From positions 1,057,159 through 1,121,158 of the forward strand of contig JXTC01000024.1 in the NCBI GenBank assembly GCA_002914845.1: a stretch of 64,000 nucleotides of DNA, written 5' to 3'. This document shows positions 39,616 to 53,407 of the stretch, piece after piece. A program made the position numbers and the translations under genes. The first letter of the stretch is position 1. Every line of letters starts with the position of its first letter. Origin of the DNA: Trema orientale. Taxonomy: Eukaryota; Streptophyta; Magnoliopsida; Rosales; Cannabaceae. The notes below the pieces were generated by a model. It searched no databases. It was not told the DNA's origin and saw only the letters and a program-made list of their open reading frames with translations.

Positions 39616-40511
39616 CTATATATATTTACAAATTAAGAAAGTATCCCTAGAATAAATAATATTGATAGTGATTCATTTTAAAAGATTCATACGATTTTAC
39701 AAGTAAAATTGTACTAATATAGTAATATCTCGTTATTTTTGTCAAAATTATTGTGTGATTAAAGATTTAAATTAATTCCTCTAAAACTTTTCTTTTATAA
39801 AAAATATTATGTTGAATTGTTGATACTCCATCTATCAGTCAAATTTGTCCCAAAAAAAAGTACTTTTGGTATATTTCATTAATAATTAATTTTCTTAATT
39901 CTTTAAAAGTTAATAATCATTTTAAATTTAAATAATAACATAGCAAAATGATGAAAATTTTATTAATTTTAAAGTGTTTTTCCCCCCTAAGTCTCACGAG
40001 TGTAGTTGTATATACTTTTGATCCAAGTGTCACTAACTTTACATATTTTAGGGTTAATGTAAATTTTTATTTTTCCGAAACTTTACCATTGAGTCTAATA
40101 TGAAATTGCGTGAAAAAAAAAAAGAAGCTAATGTATGTAGGGGCTATTTGCTTTTCAGTTTGGGCAATTAAATTATAAAAATAAAAATAAAAAAGTTCAC
40201 CAACCCATTATGGGAAATTTCTTTAACGTGGGTCAAAAATAATTAAATTAAACGAATAATTTTGGTTTTGTTCATAAAAAGAAAAAGTCCGGCTATTGAA
40301 GTTCTTACTTGCAAATCCAAAAAGCTGACAGGCTGACAGAAAAGGGAAACTGTTTCCCCCAATGAACCTTTTAATGTGTCATCTCATTTTCACCTCAACT
40401 CATTAAATCATCACCAAAATTAATAATTACATAAATCACAATATAAAAAAGAAACCTCAACCTCTCCACACATCTACTCATCAGTCATCTCCCTTGAAGC
40501 ACAACACAACT

Positions 40512-40551
<40 letters not shown>
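40512..40551. repeat. (GA)n microsatellite in the TBL gene leader
   Basis: About 19 GA units starting 170 bp before the ATG at 40684, followed by CT-rich leader sequence to 40670. GA/CT tracts are common in plant 5' leaders and core promoters. Confidence 0.9.
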
Positions 40552-40683
40552 AGAGTTGAAACAAGAGTTGGAGATAAATAGAGGTTTCTAGTCCCATTAT
40601 AATACCATTCTTCTATTAAACCTCTCTCTCTGTCTCTCTTCCCTCTATATCTCTCTCTCTCTGCCCCCTCAAGTGATTCAGAA

Positions 40684-43600
40684 ATGGGTTTTGGGTTTCA
40701 GAGGAATTCCTCTGTTTTTATGGTGTCTCTTATAGTTTTATTCATTATTCATTGTGGCCTAGTAGAGGGCATAAGCAGCAGTAGTAGTAGTAGTGAGTGT
40801 GATTTTTACAAAGGGAGTTGGGTTTTGGACCAATCCTACCCTCTCTATGATCCCTCTGTGTGTCCCTTCATTGAGCACGAGTTCACTTGCCGGAAGAATG
40901 GCCGTCCTGATCTGATTTACACCAAATACAGATGGCAGCCACAAGGCTGCGATTTATTAAGGTATGATTTCTTTCTACTCTTCCCCCGAACAATTTGTCG
41001 TCGTTAATTAATTACCATTTACGATTATCCATACTAAATGCTGTATGTATGTCTGCCACGTAACCGTGTGAGACTTATTAATGTCACATAGCTCTGTGAG
41101 GATTATAGTATGTGAGGATTATAATAGTGGTATATTAGTACTGAATTTGTACTCAAGATCATTATGTCTAATGTTGATGCAATCACAACATTGTCTCATG
41201 TGATTGCAAAGTGCTTATCAATAGATGATACGCATTTAACTTCGCGACCATGATTAAGTGTTCTTGTAAAAGTGTTACACTTTTTTATTCGTTTCTTTTT
41301 TTTTTTAACTCAAAAAATGCTAAATGTTATTAGTGGACCTTGGTTTGTTACATTGTTGATGTCTTTTAGACTTTTTAACACTTCGAAGTCGTATGGTAGT
41401 ATTTGCATTTTTAATTACGACTAAAGGATTTCTATTAATTTTGTTCTTAAATTGTAAATATATATAAAGGATGTTTTATGTAACAACATGCCTACATTAT
41501 GGTCCAACTGGCTAAGCTGCAAAGAGGGAAAAGGCAAACTAATTATTGTCTCTTTTTGCCCGATTGTTGAAAAATTCGTCAATATAGTGATCTGTCCAAA
41601 AGACATAAGTTGCATCATTAAAAATTTATTGGTTTTTTTTTTTTTTTGACGAATAAAAGTTTATTGGTTTAAGTGTGTCATAATGGATTTTTTTTGTTTG
41701 GTTTTCAATTTGTGTGTCATATTAGCCAAAATCTTTATGAATCTCTTGGTGATTCATAGGGCCTTAAGCTTTTCATGCACAAGTCTCAATCAAAAGTTGG
41801 CAAATTATTTTCTTAAATTTGAAGGTTTTAGCCTTTTAGGTGATTTTATAACCAAGTTAGTTAGTCACCTATCAATATGCACTCAAACGTGGGAAAAGGG
41901 TGCACAATATTGTTACAAGTTATATGTCTTTTCCATATAGGAATCCAATTTTTTTTCCAAAAAAAACCCCTTCACTTTTTTTTTTGTTGAAAAGGAAGAA
42001 TAAATTATTTTTTTTCAAAAAACGAAATTAGCATTTTTTTAAGTCATTTTTGCTGAAAGACAAGCAGTTTCTTTTAGCTTGTGGGGGGCTGTCATTTATA
42101 ATTTACTTTTCAATTTTCATGCATTGGTAATAAAGTTTTTCCCCCTCAAAAAAAAAAAAAGTTTTTCAAGGTGTATTTGTGTAAAGTAATACTACTGTTA
42201 ATATTTAGGCCTGCCCATTTTGTCACCATGTGAGCTGCACTAATAAAAGTTTTATAACTTTAAAAGTTTTGGTCTGTCTTAACGGACATGTGAAATTGTG
42301 TTACTGTAGATCCATGGTTAAAAATAAAGCGCGTGATTGGCGCGTTTCTTAAATCCTGGAAGCGCGTGCCTAATAAAGCAGCGAGCGTTTTCTTTTTTCT
42401 TTCTTTTATATTTACACAAGAATGTCTGCGGAACAAAAGGAAAATCTTTGATACAATGCATTTTGTTTTTTTTAAAAAAAAAGCTTTATTAGTGTCGGTG
42501 TGTCGGCTTATTACTGGTGGCAATTTTCACGCGCATCCATAAGCGCTTGGGACATACATAAACCTTCCCCTTGTTTTTTTTTTTTTTTCCATCATTTTTT
42601 TTAATTACATTATAGGTTAATAGGCTTAAATATGTATTTATTTTTCTCGGCTGCATAGCGTGTATTGCAATTTTTTTTTTTTAAACCGGCCGTTGAAAAG
42701 TGATACTATTATGTCTTAATTACTGCTTTAACTACTATAGTTGGCTTGAGAGGTAATAACTTCGGAGCATGTGAATGTAAAAGAAGTTTTTTTTTTCTTT
42801 TGAATTAAAAAAAAAATCCATTATTTTCGTAGGTCAAATTATGATTCAATATACTTAACAACTAATTATACAAGAAAATATATTAACAAAGGTGAATCTA
42901 TATTTGTTGGATTTTGGCTCAAAATCTCATTATTGAGACAGTACTAGACCAATATTTTTAAATGCTTTAAATAATGGCATGTGGTCAAGTTTATATGTAA
43001 GCCCTTTTGTAAGACACAACACGATCTATCGACACAAGTTTGCTTTTATGCATAGTTTTACATTAATGAAGTTAAATATCAATGAAATTTAATTTCAATA
43101 AAAGACGACTGTTGGTGGTGGACCTGGTGGTATAGATAGCATTTTATAATCTCTAATGTTTGACATTGATTAATCAATTTTTTTTAACACTTGAATCTAT
43201 ATAGATTTCTAAGGCAAATTTTTGTTAGGTTTGGGCATTTTTTTTTAATTATTAAGAGAATATATGAAAATAAAATAATTTGGTCTGTTTACTTTAAGGG
43301 AAGTGGAAATGAGATTTTGTAGTAGTCGTCAGTCGGTGCCAACTTGATGGGCCAACATAAATACTTTTTTTTTTTGTTGAAAATATTCTGGATTTAGAGC
43401 CGTAAAGCTCACGGGCTCTGCGGTGGCTTGTCCATGTGACCTGCCCTTTCGATTTAAGAGAGACACCGAGTGTAGGCTAGCTGCTCTAAATTGTTGGATA
43501 CGAGCTCAAAGAGTAAAGTGCCTAATGATGAGATTCCACCACAAACACTCTTTCCCAAAATGTAAATAAATAAAAAATGAAGACTGTTCCTGTGAGTGTT

Positions 43601-46600
43601 TTCAGGGACATGTAACAAAATGACATATGCCCCCGTTTGTTTCAATCATTCCATTCCATTGGAATGAAAAATCTATTTGAATGTGTGTTTGTTTCAATAA
43701 TTCAGTTTTTCCATTCAAATGATCTTTTAGAATGTGTGTTTGTTTCAACAATTCAGTTTTTTCATTCAAATGGTCCATTCAAAAAGTTAACTATTGGAAT
43801 GGTTTTTTTGTATCTTGAATGAGAATGGAGGGGCGGAGGTATTTTTGAATGGTCCATTCCAATGCTCTCATTCTAATTACAACACATTCCACTATTTTTT
43901 CCATTCAAATGTCTCTCATTCTAATTATAACACATTCCACAATTTCTGTTCAAATACACACATTCAAATAGGCGAACCAAACGGACCCATAATTATCCCA
44001 TTCCCATGTGTATTCTTGGTTTAAGAGAGATCATTCTCTAACTGTTGATAAATATTATGACACATCTATAATTTCTGAGAAAGCGATGGTAATCACATTT
44101 TTGCTTGAACTCATGGTTGGTCTTTATATTTTTATTTTTCCTTTGAGAAAAACTATTGTGGAAATTGATTCTATTATGGTGAGGTATACGTCACTAGTAC
44201 TTATAAACATTTTGTTACATGTATATATAGTTACATGTTGGAAATACGTAGCGAAATTCTTATCTTTGTGTTGTGTGATAAATTCTCATCCTTGTAATAC
44301 TCACATGTAATAACTAATAAAGGATCTACGTATTTTTTCCTTTCAAACAAATAAAAATAAAGGATCTACGTATTTTCAATGTAGTGTTAGTATTCTTGTA
44401 AGTTGTAACATTGGAGTAGAGTGCTAATTGTTTTGCTAATTACGTGCTTTTTACTCTTTTTGGTCATATTGGTAGTTTTAGATAGTTCATTTACTCCTTG
44501 CTAGCTAATACCAAAAGTTAAGCTTAAGTCGCATAAGCTATTTCCTATGTTATAAGTTATTTCCTATGTTATAAGTTATTTCCTATAGAGATTAGTATTG
44601 CTTTTACAAACTTTAGAACACCGAACTAATTTTAAAGGGATAATTTATTTGCTTTTAATAGATTTGATGGAAAAGATTTCTTGGAGAGGTTAAGAGGGAA
44701 GAGCATCATGTTTGTTGGAGATTCTCTGAGCCGAAACCAATGGCAGTCACTCACATGCTTGCTGCACTCGGCTGTACCTACCTCCGAATACACCATTTCT
44801 AGAGTAGACGATGTATCCATATTTGAGTTTACGGTAAGTCATTTTTCTTTTAGTATTTATTTTGTCACGTCGTAATAAATTGTATTTATAAGTTCTATCC
44901 ATGCTTTAATTTTCATCAAATTAGTCCCATTGAATTAACGGTGTTAACTAGGGTTTATGAGGGATTAGGGTTAGCTAGTCATTTTTCATGAAAATCAGGG
45001 CTATATATGGCTGATCATTCTAAGTCTAAGACAAGACATGAAATTTCTGGCCATGGCTTCATATGGGAACATAATTTCAAACTCAATTCAAGCATTTTCC
45101 AGAACTTAAAAACTTTTTGTCATCATTGAACCAACCATGTGGTCCTCTTTTGCTGGCTCATTTTCACAGCACTTGTTCAAAAAGGCATTTTCTAGCTAGA
45201 TAGACAACTGGCCTCAACATTTGTTCACTAGTATTTGTTTGTGGGGTTCCTAGCTGTTTTTTTCTCATGTCAATATGCTGAAATTTCTACTTTCATAAAC
45301 TAAATTTTCTGTTATTTCTCAATTGTTGGCCTGTTTTTTTCAATGTATTCTAGCAACTTGCTTGTCAAATATTTGCTCACTTTGTTGCAAAAGATATCTT
45401 GAGAATGAGGTGTGACCTACAAAGATAAGTGACGATTATATGCCAACCAATCACTTTAAAACGAGCACATGTTTAGATGAATACGAGTAATGCCGGAGTC
45501 ATCAATTTCTTATACTAGATTATCACTTCAAAGTACAATCTTGCCATCTCCACTTTATATAGTTTGGTCCATATTTTAGAAGATACCATGAAATAATTTG
45601 GGCTTCTTTTGGTAACGTTTATGCTTTACCGTTTTTTGTTGTCAAATGTAAAATGAATGATAAAGATGTATTCAACATGTTGGTTGTCAAAAATGAAATG
45701 AACGGTGAAAATTATTCTTCTAATTTCTAATTGATCATCCTAGCCAATCGTCCACCAATTCTCCACTTGATTTTGGGTTTATGGCTGATATGCTTGGTTA
45801 AAACTTACTATAATTTCCTACAGAAAATTTTTTAACACAACAAAAGAAAAGAAATTCTAAATCTGGCCACCTTTCCCTGCCTATCTTTTTTTTTTCTCTT
45901 AAATTTTTTCTTAGTCTTCAACGTTTCATCTATTAAGAGTTTGAGAATCAATTTTTATGCATCTCTTTTTCTCATTGTCATAATTAAAAAGTTCGGCACT
46001 TCTCAGTCTCAGCCTACAACCAATTTTGCAGGATTATGGGGTCAAAGTGATGCTTGATCGAAATGTATACCTAGTTGATGTTGTTAGAGAGAAAATTGGT
46101 AGAGTATTGAAATTGGATTCAATTGAGGGAGGCAAGCTTTGGCTGGGAATTGACATGCTTATTTTCAACACGTGGCACTGGTGGAACCGCAGGGGTCCCA
46201 CTCAACCGTATGTCTAAAAACTTTATTTTTTGCAACTCCAATGACATAGTACCAACTAAATTTTGTTAATTTTGTTTACTAACTGGACGTGACAATTCTT
46301 TATTCTTAAATTTATAAAAGGTGACCAATTGATGTAATATTGTTGCAGGTGGGATTACGTCCAAGTAGGACAACAAATCAGCAAAGACATCGATCGTATG
46401 CTTGCTTTCCAAAAGGCACTCACTACATGGGCAGGATGGGTAGATTCAAAAGTTGATCCTACAAAAACCAAGGTTTTCTTTCAAGGAATTTCTCCATCTC
46501 ATTACAAGTAAGTTTCGTCTCTGTTCTCCATTTTTTTTTTTTTTTCTTCTGTCATTGTTTACCTTGTAGTGAATAGTACTGTGCTAGGTGGCCCGGTCCA

Positions 46601-47784
46601 GCCCGTAAGTGAGAATTTCCCACTCTTAAAGCAATACATCAATTTAATGAGGCTTAATAACGTTGGGGCTCTAGGGAATGATACATGGGTGCATTGGATA
46701 CTCAGGAATTAAAATGGTCATTAGAGTTGGGTTCCAAAAGCATCAAAGGATCATTAAGCACTCAAGTTTCCTTTTGAATTCAGCTATCTAATTGCATAGA
46801 AGTATAAAGTTTAGGTGCCCGGTGAGACTCATAAACTATCATTAAAAAGCATATGTGATAAATGCATCATGTTAGCTTGGATACTGTTATCATGAGATTG
46901 AACAGAGCTTTTCATTATAACAATTTTATCTCCAATTATGTTACGAAGCTTGACATATAGTCTAAGCGTTATACACATTAAGTTGACTAATTGGAAGATT
47001 AATTGAGGAATGAAATCATTTCGAGCATATGTGGATTAAACATGTCATGATCTTCACATTGCCCAATCCCTTGATCAAGTAAATTTCAAGGTTATGCATT
47101 CAAGCAAAACCTCATGCTAATTATCAAAGATTAGTTATGAAGACATATACATAGAGTTCTATCACAAATTAACACGATGAATCGTAGTTGTACAAGACTC
47201 ACGTGAAGCCTATATTTATCAATTTTAAAAGATGTACGACTTTGAAAACTAAATTATGTTGTTTTCTTGTATATAATTTTATCGTTGAACAATAATATTG
47301 TGACACTGTTAATGAAGATCATTCTAACATGACAGAAATATAAACATACACATTCATATAGGCCAACTCATCCTAATAACATATATACAACTTGTGCCCT
47401 CTTATATGGAGCAATTTTCTATTGAAATAAATTGACAATTAGCTATCTTATATCTAATGATTTGATTTCCCAAATTTTGTAAAAACCAGTGGCACACAAT
47501 GGAATGATCCAAGCGCAAAGAGTTGCAAGGGAGAGAAGCTGCCATTGATGGGGTCAACCTATCCGGGTGGTCTACCACCGGCTTTGTTTGTTCTAAAGGA
47601 CGTGTTGAGCACAATGACCAAGCCTGTCACACTGCTCGACATCACCGACCTGTCACTCTTGCGTAAAGATGGACACCCTTCTATCTTTGGTTTCGGTGGG
47701 CCCACCGCCATGGATTGTAGCCATTGGTGTCTCGCTGGAGTCCCAGATACGTGGAACGAGATTCTTTACAATTTGATTCTTTGA
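40684..47784 (+). CDS. TRICHOME BIREFRINGENCE-LIKE protein (PMR5N + PC-esterase), five exons, intact
   Basis: Secretory/Golgi enzyme of the TBL family, whose characterised members add or remove O-acetyl groups on wall polysaccharides such as xylan, mannan and pectin. Exons 40684-40961, 44662-44833, 46032-46207, 46349-46507 and 47490-47784, all GT-AG, sum 1080 nt, 359 residues. Order: signal peptide (about 1-30, ending LVEG), Ser-rich linker, PMR5N domain ([11 protein letters not shown] near 39-49, YRWQPQGC near 84-91), then the PC-esterase domain with the GDS motif ([11 protein letters not shown] near 113-123) and the distal [16 protein letters not shown], which supplies the Asp and His of the catalytic triad (DxxH). 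All expected catalytic residues are present. It resembles the short TBL36-45 group; the exact paralogue and substrate cannot be told. The next gene is a tandem relative with identical exon 2-4 lengths. A likely poly(A) signal (AATAAATAAATAAA) follows at about 47816. Confidence 0.93.
41000..44661. other. Large first intron of the upstream TBL gene
   Basis: About 3.7 kb, AT-rich. It holds the second copy of the CGTTTG-ended MITE-like element (43629-43989). A stretch at about 43366-43560 with an adjacent T-tract might be a SINE relic, but no B box is visible. No nested gene was found. Confidence 0.6.
43629..43989. mobile_element. MITE-like element, copy 2 (inverted relative to copy 1)
   Basis: Begins GCCCCCGTTTGTTTCAATCA and ends AGGCGAACCAAACGGACCC. 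The interior matches the reverse complement of the element at 21799-22158 (CCATTCAAATG, GTGTTTGTTTCAACAATTCA, GAATGAGAATGGAGGGG). It lies in intron 1 of the TBL gene. Non-coding. Confidence 0.7.
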
Positions 47785-49397
47785 AAAAGAAAAAAGAAAT
47801 ACTTATAATGTTATTAATAAATAAATAAAAATCAATATATTGTAACTATCTTTACTAAATCAATATACATGATATATATATAGATATATATATATATATA
47901 ATCTGAACATTTTTTTAAAGTAACAATCATGAGGTTGTTAGTATTTTATGATTGATATGTTAATTTTCAGTGAAGTACGGGTGAGATGATTGTCATGTCG
48001 AGTACTGATCATTAGATTTAGATGGAGCTTTTTTCCCTTATATTAATGTAAAGAAAGTCTAGGAAAATTATCTACATGGATGATCACATTTCACCTATTG
48101 CCTTAGAGAAAATGCATATTTGAATTATAAAATTAGTTTCACGAGTTACAATCAACTAGGCCAGAGCTCCGAGTCTAGCATTTTCAACCCAGGCCAAACC
48201 AGCCCAAGACCCACCTAAGCTTTAAAGAATGGGAACTGGACCTAACTAGTACTGTTTTAGGTGAAATGACTTTTCCAGGAGTATTTGTAGAATAATTTTT
48301 TCAGAAACATCACAACAAGTAGTTCTTATATTAGCGACTTGGTCCTAAAAAGGTCATAAATTTGTAGTTCAAAATATAGTGAGTACATGTCACTAATACC
48401 TAAAACACGGTTAAAATTGTCATTTTAATTAGTCCTAAAAAAGCCATATTGGCCCAATTACTTCAGTAGGTCCATTTCCCGAAAAGAATAGGTTGGGCCT
48501 CATTAAGGTAGTAATTCGGGGCTTGGTTAATCCAGATTTACTTCTGTAATTTTTCAGGTGTTTCAGCCGTACATTTAAAAATATGACGCGAATTATATTC
48601 TAGAAATCTGGAAATAATTTTTTGATTAATAGGATAAAACAATTTATCATATAATAGAATTCAAATCCTATACCAACGCGCCATGATTTTGAGATAAAAA
48701 ATAAGATTCCAACTTAAGATCTCCACATTTTAGAGTACCACCAAATTATGCCTACGCCACAACTCCAAACTTTATTTGGACTCTGATATACTATAATTCA
48801 AATGCTTGTATAAATCACATATACCCATCATCAAAGATTTAGATTTCTTTCCTAATATATAGTCTAACTTCTAATCCTAACATATCTTTCTGTCCTAAAG
48901 TTGATAGAAGTTCTTTTATTATCAGCCAAAGAAAAGAAAAAAAGAACAATTATAATCAGAGTTGTGTTCCAAAATAATTCAAATAGAATTGGAAATTATA
49001 TTTTTCAAGAGACTATTAAAGTTTAGCTACGCGGGCTGCATTTATGCTTCTTGAAAAGCTTTTAATGCTTGTGGACTTTTTTTTCCCCCCTTTCTTGGTA
49101 TATATGGTGTATAAATAAAGTACGCAGATCAGGGTACTTATTAGAAAAGAAGGCTTTCCTTGGAAGGATAAACTAAAATTGGGTGAAAAAAAGTATATAA
49201 AGAATGTGACTACTTTACGTCACGAATACGAAAATATATGGTTCCAAACAAGAATATTAATATAACAAAAATTAAAAAGAAAATGGCCGGTCGAAGGAGA
49301 GCTGTCTGTCTTTTTAGTGAACCTACACTAACAAACACTCACCTACCGGCAGACTCATACAACTCTCTTACAACTATGTCCATCATGTAAATAGCCC
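47785..49397. other. Intergenic region between the two TBL genes
   Basis: Holds the 3' untranslated region of the first TBL gene and the promoter of the second. At 48310-48440 there are words like TTAGCGACTTGGTCCTAAAA and TAAATTTGTAG that recall CACTA-type terminal regions, but a matching opposite end was not found. Confidence 0.4.
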
Positions 49398-49404
49398 TAT
49401 AAAT
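49398..49404 (+). promoter_or_regulatory. Candidate TATA box of the second TBL gene
   Basis: CCCTATAAATC lies about 60 bp upstream of the ATG at 49461, followed by a CT-rich leader; position and sequence fit a plant TATA element. Confidence 0.55.
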
Positions 49405-49460
49405 CACTCTCAAATTTTCTTCCTACGTTTCTCCACACCACTGATCTCTCTCTCTCTCTA

Positions 49461-52400
49461 ATGGGGCAGTATTGGTGTCATGGGTTTCTTGCTCCTTCAT
49501 CCATTTTGTTGATGGTTACAATAATATTCCTAGAGAAAGATTATTGTAATGCTTCAGATGAGAAATACTATAATTATGTGATGAAGAATATCTTGATCAA
49601 TCATGGTAATTTAGAAGTGGGCAATAATAGTAGCTGTGATTTCTTTAAAGGGAGTTGGGTTTACGACAATTCATATCCACTTTACGACACATCATCAACC
49701 TGCCCATATATCGAGAAAGAGTTTGATGACTGCCAGAATAATGGACGCCCAGATAAAGCTTATCTCAAGTATAGATGGAAGCCAACTGCTTGTGAATTGC
49801 CAAGGTACGCATCCAAATTCAAAAATGTGTATATATATGGGCCTATAATATATTTATGAGTTATTTGGTTTGACATGATATCAGTCACCACAAACGCGAC
49901 GTTACTGGTACAACTCTATATATAATTAAATATGTTGCCCTATTCAATTACTGAAAGATTATATTTCCAATTAATACTACTAAATTTGCATTCATAATAT
50001 TACTAGAAGGCGTAACATATATAAGCTTGTATTTTATTCTACCTTATTTTATTAACTCATATATTCCATATAATATAATATGTGAATGATCCATGACATT
50101 TAATTTTACGTTTTTTAAATGGACTAATATACACATACATCCAATTATTAATTAATAAATTAGTCCAGAGTTAGTACTAATACTGCATTTGTCGAGTACT
50201 TCTGTACACGTAGAAGTTAGAACTCTGACACGCAAATACATGATACTTGTAGCGTAGCCGTATGTATTAGAAAAGTATAGTAGTTGAGGAGAAATTTATA
50301 TAATATACTTGTAGTTCTAGACTTGTATCATTATTATTATTATTATTATTATTATTAATTGGATTGTCATGATTATGCAATGAAGAGTAAATTCATTATA
50401 AGTTTTTGAAATTGGTTATAAACAAAGAACATCTTTGACTGATCAGTTGAACATAGATTGTACGTACACACATATATATATATAGATGCACATGCAATAT
50501 CCTCCACGACAATAACTAATTCAACGTAAATTTTTATGAAAAGAAAATATTATAACTTATGATATACTCTAATTAGATACATCCATTTCTTTCAAAAAAA
50601 TAAGTAATTCTCATCAATTTATAAATCATGTATAGTTCGTTATCTAGGATAAATTGAGGCGTATCTATCATAGATTGAACTTGTATATATGTAAATTTTT
50701 CCGAAAAAACTAATTGTACATATGTACATATTACATACTATATATACTAATTACTCCTAAAAAAATACTATACTAATTAAATCTAGTTAAATTACCTTGC
50801 ATAACTTTACCAAACTCCAAAGAGAAGGGAAAAAAAAAGGTACTCATCGGGTTTTATAAATGTATAAAGTGAAAATGAATGAATTTTGTCGTTGTATTTT
50901 GGTTGGGAGACAAACTGATCTTTGACAGTTTGGTTTATGTTCATCGTTTTCCGGTTGCCAAGAATCATACGTACTGATGTCACCCTATTTTGTCGATTAA
51001 TTCAATAATTACTATGATATATATATATGTATAGATATGTTTATTATATTTTTATATTTATTATAATTTCTTGCACCGACATACTAGTACGTATTCCATT
51101 AATTTGTTTAAGATGTAATACAAGACAACTAACTATTCGAAAATTTTCTTAAGAAATACTGCGTTCTACCAAATTTTGACGGACAACTCTATATTATCTA
51201 TTATGGCCTCTCGACAAAATACTTTAACTAATTGATGAATTATAACTAATCTCTCTCTTTTTTCTTTAAAAATAAATTATAATTTAGTATCTTACAAAGT
51301 CATAATGTTTGACATTAAAAAATAAAATTAATTTAAAATGAAACATCCAAAAAAAAAAAATAATAGAAAAGGAATTAAAAGCCAAAAACGGCTACTTTTT
51401 AAAAAGTGATTTAAATTTGCATATGTGTGTATATATATATATAGGTTTTGTATGTAATTAAGTTATTATTAAGGATAAAACATATATACGTGCAGATTCA
51501 ATGGTATGGAATTCTTGAGGAAATTCAAGGGGAAAAAAATATTATTCGTAGGGGACTCTCTAAGCCTCAATCAGTGGCAATCACTAACATGTATGCTGTA
51601 TGCTTCAGTGCCCCAATCCAATTTTACATTAACAAGAAAAGGTGGCCTCTCCAAGTTTTTTTTGGCGGTAAGTTTTACTCTCATTATTTATTTATTTTAC
51701 ACCTTATTAATATGTATTCAATTACGTATGATAAAGAACTAAATAATGTACTCATGATTAATCAAATCCAAATGTGTTTTGTAGCTTTTTCTTTGCTTTG
51801 TTTTTTTTTTTTTTCCAAAAAAAAAAGGGTATTTTCAGTAAAATTAAATATATATTGGGTTTTTTTTTTTTTCAGGAGTATAGAGTGTCGGTGATATTAT
51901 ATCGTAGTGCATATCTGGTGGATATCGTAAAAGAAAATATAGGCAGAGTTCTAAAGCTTGATTCCATCAGAAACGGCAATGCTTGGAGAGGATACGACAT
52001 GCTTATCTTCAACACCTGGCACTGGTGGCTCCACAAAGGCAGCAAACAATCGTGAGATACAAAATTCGATTGATCTAACTTTTCTAATTAATTATTCAAA
52101 TGAAAAACAAATTGAATAATTAAATTGAAAGAAAATTAATTAAGAGCTCAATGTACGATTAATTAGTATATATATATATTGATATATATAATGTAAATAT
52201 CATGCACAAGGAAAATCATGTGCAGCTACTAATTATGGTTTTATTAACGTTGTTTGGAGCTTTAATTAACAGATGGGATTACGTTGAAATAGGAGGAACT
52301 CTAAGGAGAGATATGGACCGCTTGGTAGCTTTCAAAGAGGGTTTAACAACTTGGTCCAAATGGGTAGACTCTAATATTGATCCTAACAAGACCATAGTTT

Positions 52401-53264
52401 TCTTTCAAGGCATTTCTCCTACTCATTACAGGTGAATATTAGTGCTTTTTATCATATCTATCATCACTCAATTTCTGCTTTATCCAAAAAAAAAAAAAAA
52501 AAAAAAAAACCTAAATATTATACGGAGATTCTTTAAAACATTATGGTAGTGAATACTGCAAACCAGAGAAATTTTTATCAATTTCAGTTGTAAATCGTTA
52601 AATATATACAATTTGTTCGTTTGTGTGTGCAATTTTTTTTTTTTTTTTGAGAAAGAAAATATGTAACCTAAGCTATAATAACATTTAGTCTAAATACATG
52701 CTACTAGTAAATATTTCCCAGGTACCACTCTTGTAGTACACCTTTGGATAATTGGTAGAAATATAAACTAGTATAACTTCTAGATATTTTAATCTCGTAT
52801 ATATGGCCCACATATATATATATATATATATATTATATAATTTCTTTGGGGGGCAAAGTATCTAGTTTCTTGTTTAATTAAGTTATAAAAACAAACTAAT
52901 TAACAAGAAGCTAACCTAACTTAACTTGTTTGCGTGTTTTTGACTCTCCGGGGGGAGAAGTGGAGCAGAGTGGAATAAATCAAAGTCAACGACCTGCGAA
53001 GGGGAAACCGAACCCGTAAGCGGTTCCACATATCCGGAAGGTTGGCCACCGGCGGCGGCGGTTGTAGACCAAGTGTTGACCAAAATGTCAACGCCTGCTG
53101 TGAGGCTTCTCAACATAACTACACTGTCACAACTGAGGAAAGATGGTCATCCCTCTGTCTATGGGATTGGCGGGACAAAGGGAAATGACTGTAGTCATTG
53201 GTGCCTTGCTGGTGTTCCTGACACTTGGAATGAGCTCTTGTACGCTGTTCTTTTTGCGAATTGA
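49461..53264 (+). CDS. TRICHOME BIREFRINGENCE-LIKE protein, tandem paralogue, five exons, intact
   Basis: Same family and predicted role as the gene upstream (secretory-pathway polysaccharide O-acyl modification). Exons 49461-49804, 51496-51667, 51876-52051, 52273-52431 and 52961-53264, all GT-AG, sum 1155 nt, 384 residues. Exons 2, 3 and 4 are 172, 176 and 159 nt, identical in length to the neighbour, so the pair arose by tandem duplication. The N-terminus has a weaker hydrophobic segment (about 11-24) and a longer linker before PMR5N ([12 protein letters not shown] near 58-69, YRWKPTAC near 104-111). The catalytic GDS is present in [11 protein letters not shown], where the neighbour has Arg instead of the second Leu; the terminal [16 protein letters not shown] is intact. 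A poly(A) signal AATAAA lies at 53306-53311. Sequence divergence from the neighbour is substantial, so a different substrate or expression domain is possible. Confidence 0.92.
49860..51495. other. First intron of the second TBL gene
   Basis: AT-rich intron of about 1.7 kb with an (ATT)n tract at about 50331-50357. No nested gene or defined transposon was seen. Confidence 0.6.
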
Positions 53265-53407
53265 ATCTACTCAGACTACTTATATAATATATAATCAGAT
53301 TTATAAATAAACTAATTTGTTCTTTAAACACCACGATAGTATTAAATTATATTTGCAAACGAAAATATAGTTCAATTTATTACGGCATAGATATGATTAA
53401 GTAATTA

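Noticed and set aside
43366..43560. Second SINE candidate (T-tract plus GC-richer block)
   Set aside because: No recognisable A and B box pair and no flanking duplication.
48310..48440. CACTA-like end (TTAGCGACTTGGTCCTAAAA)
   Set aside because: Only one weak end visible, with no CACTA terminus, inverted partner or target duplication.
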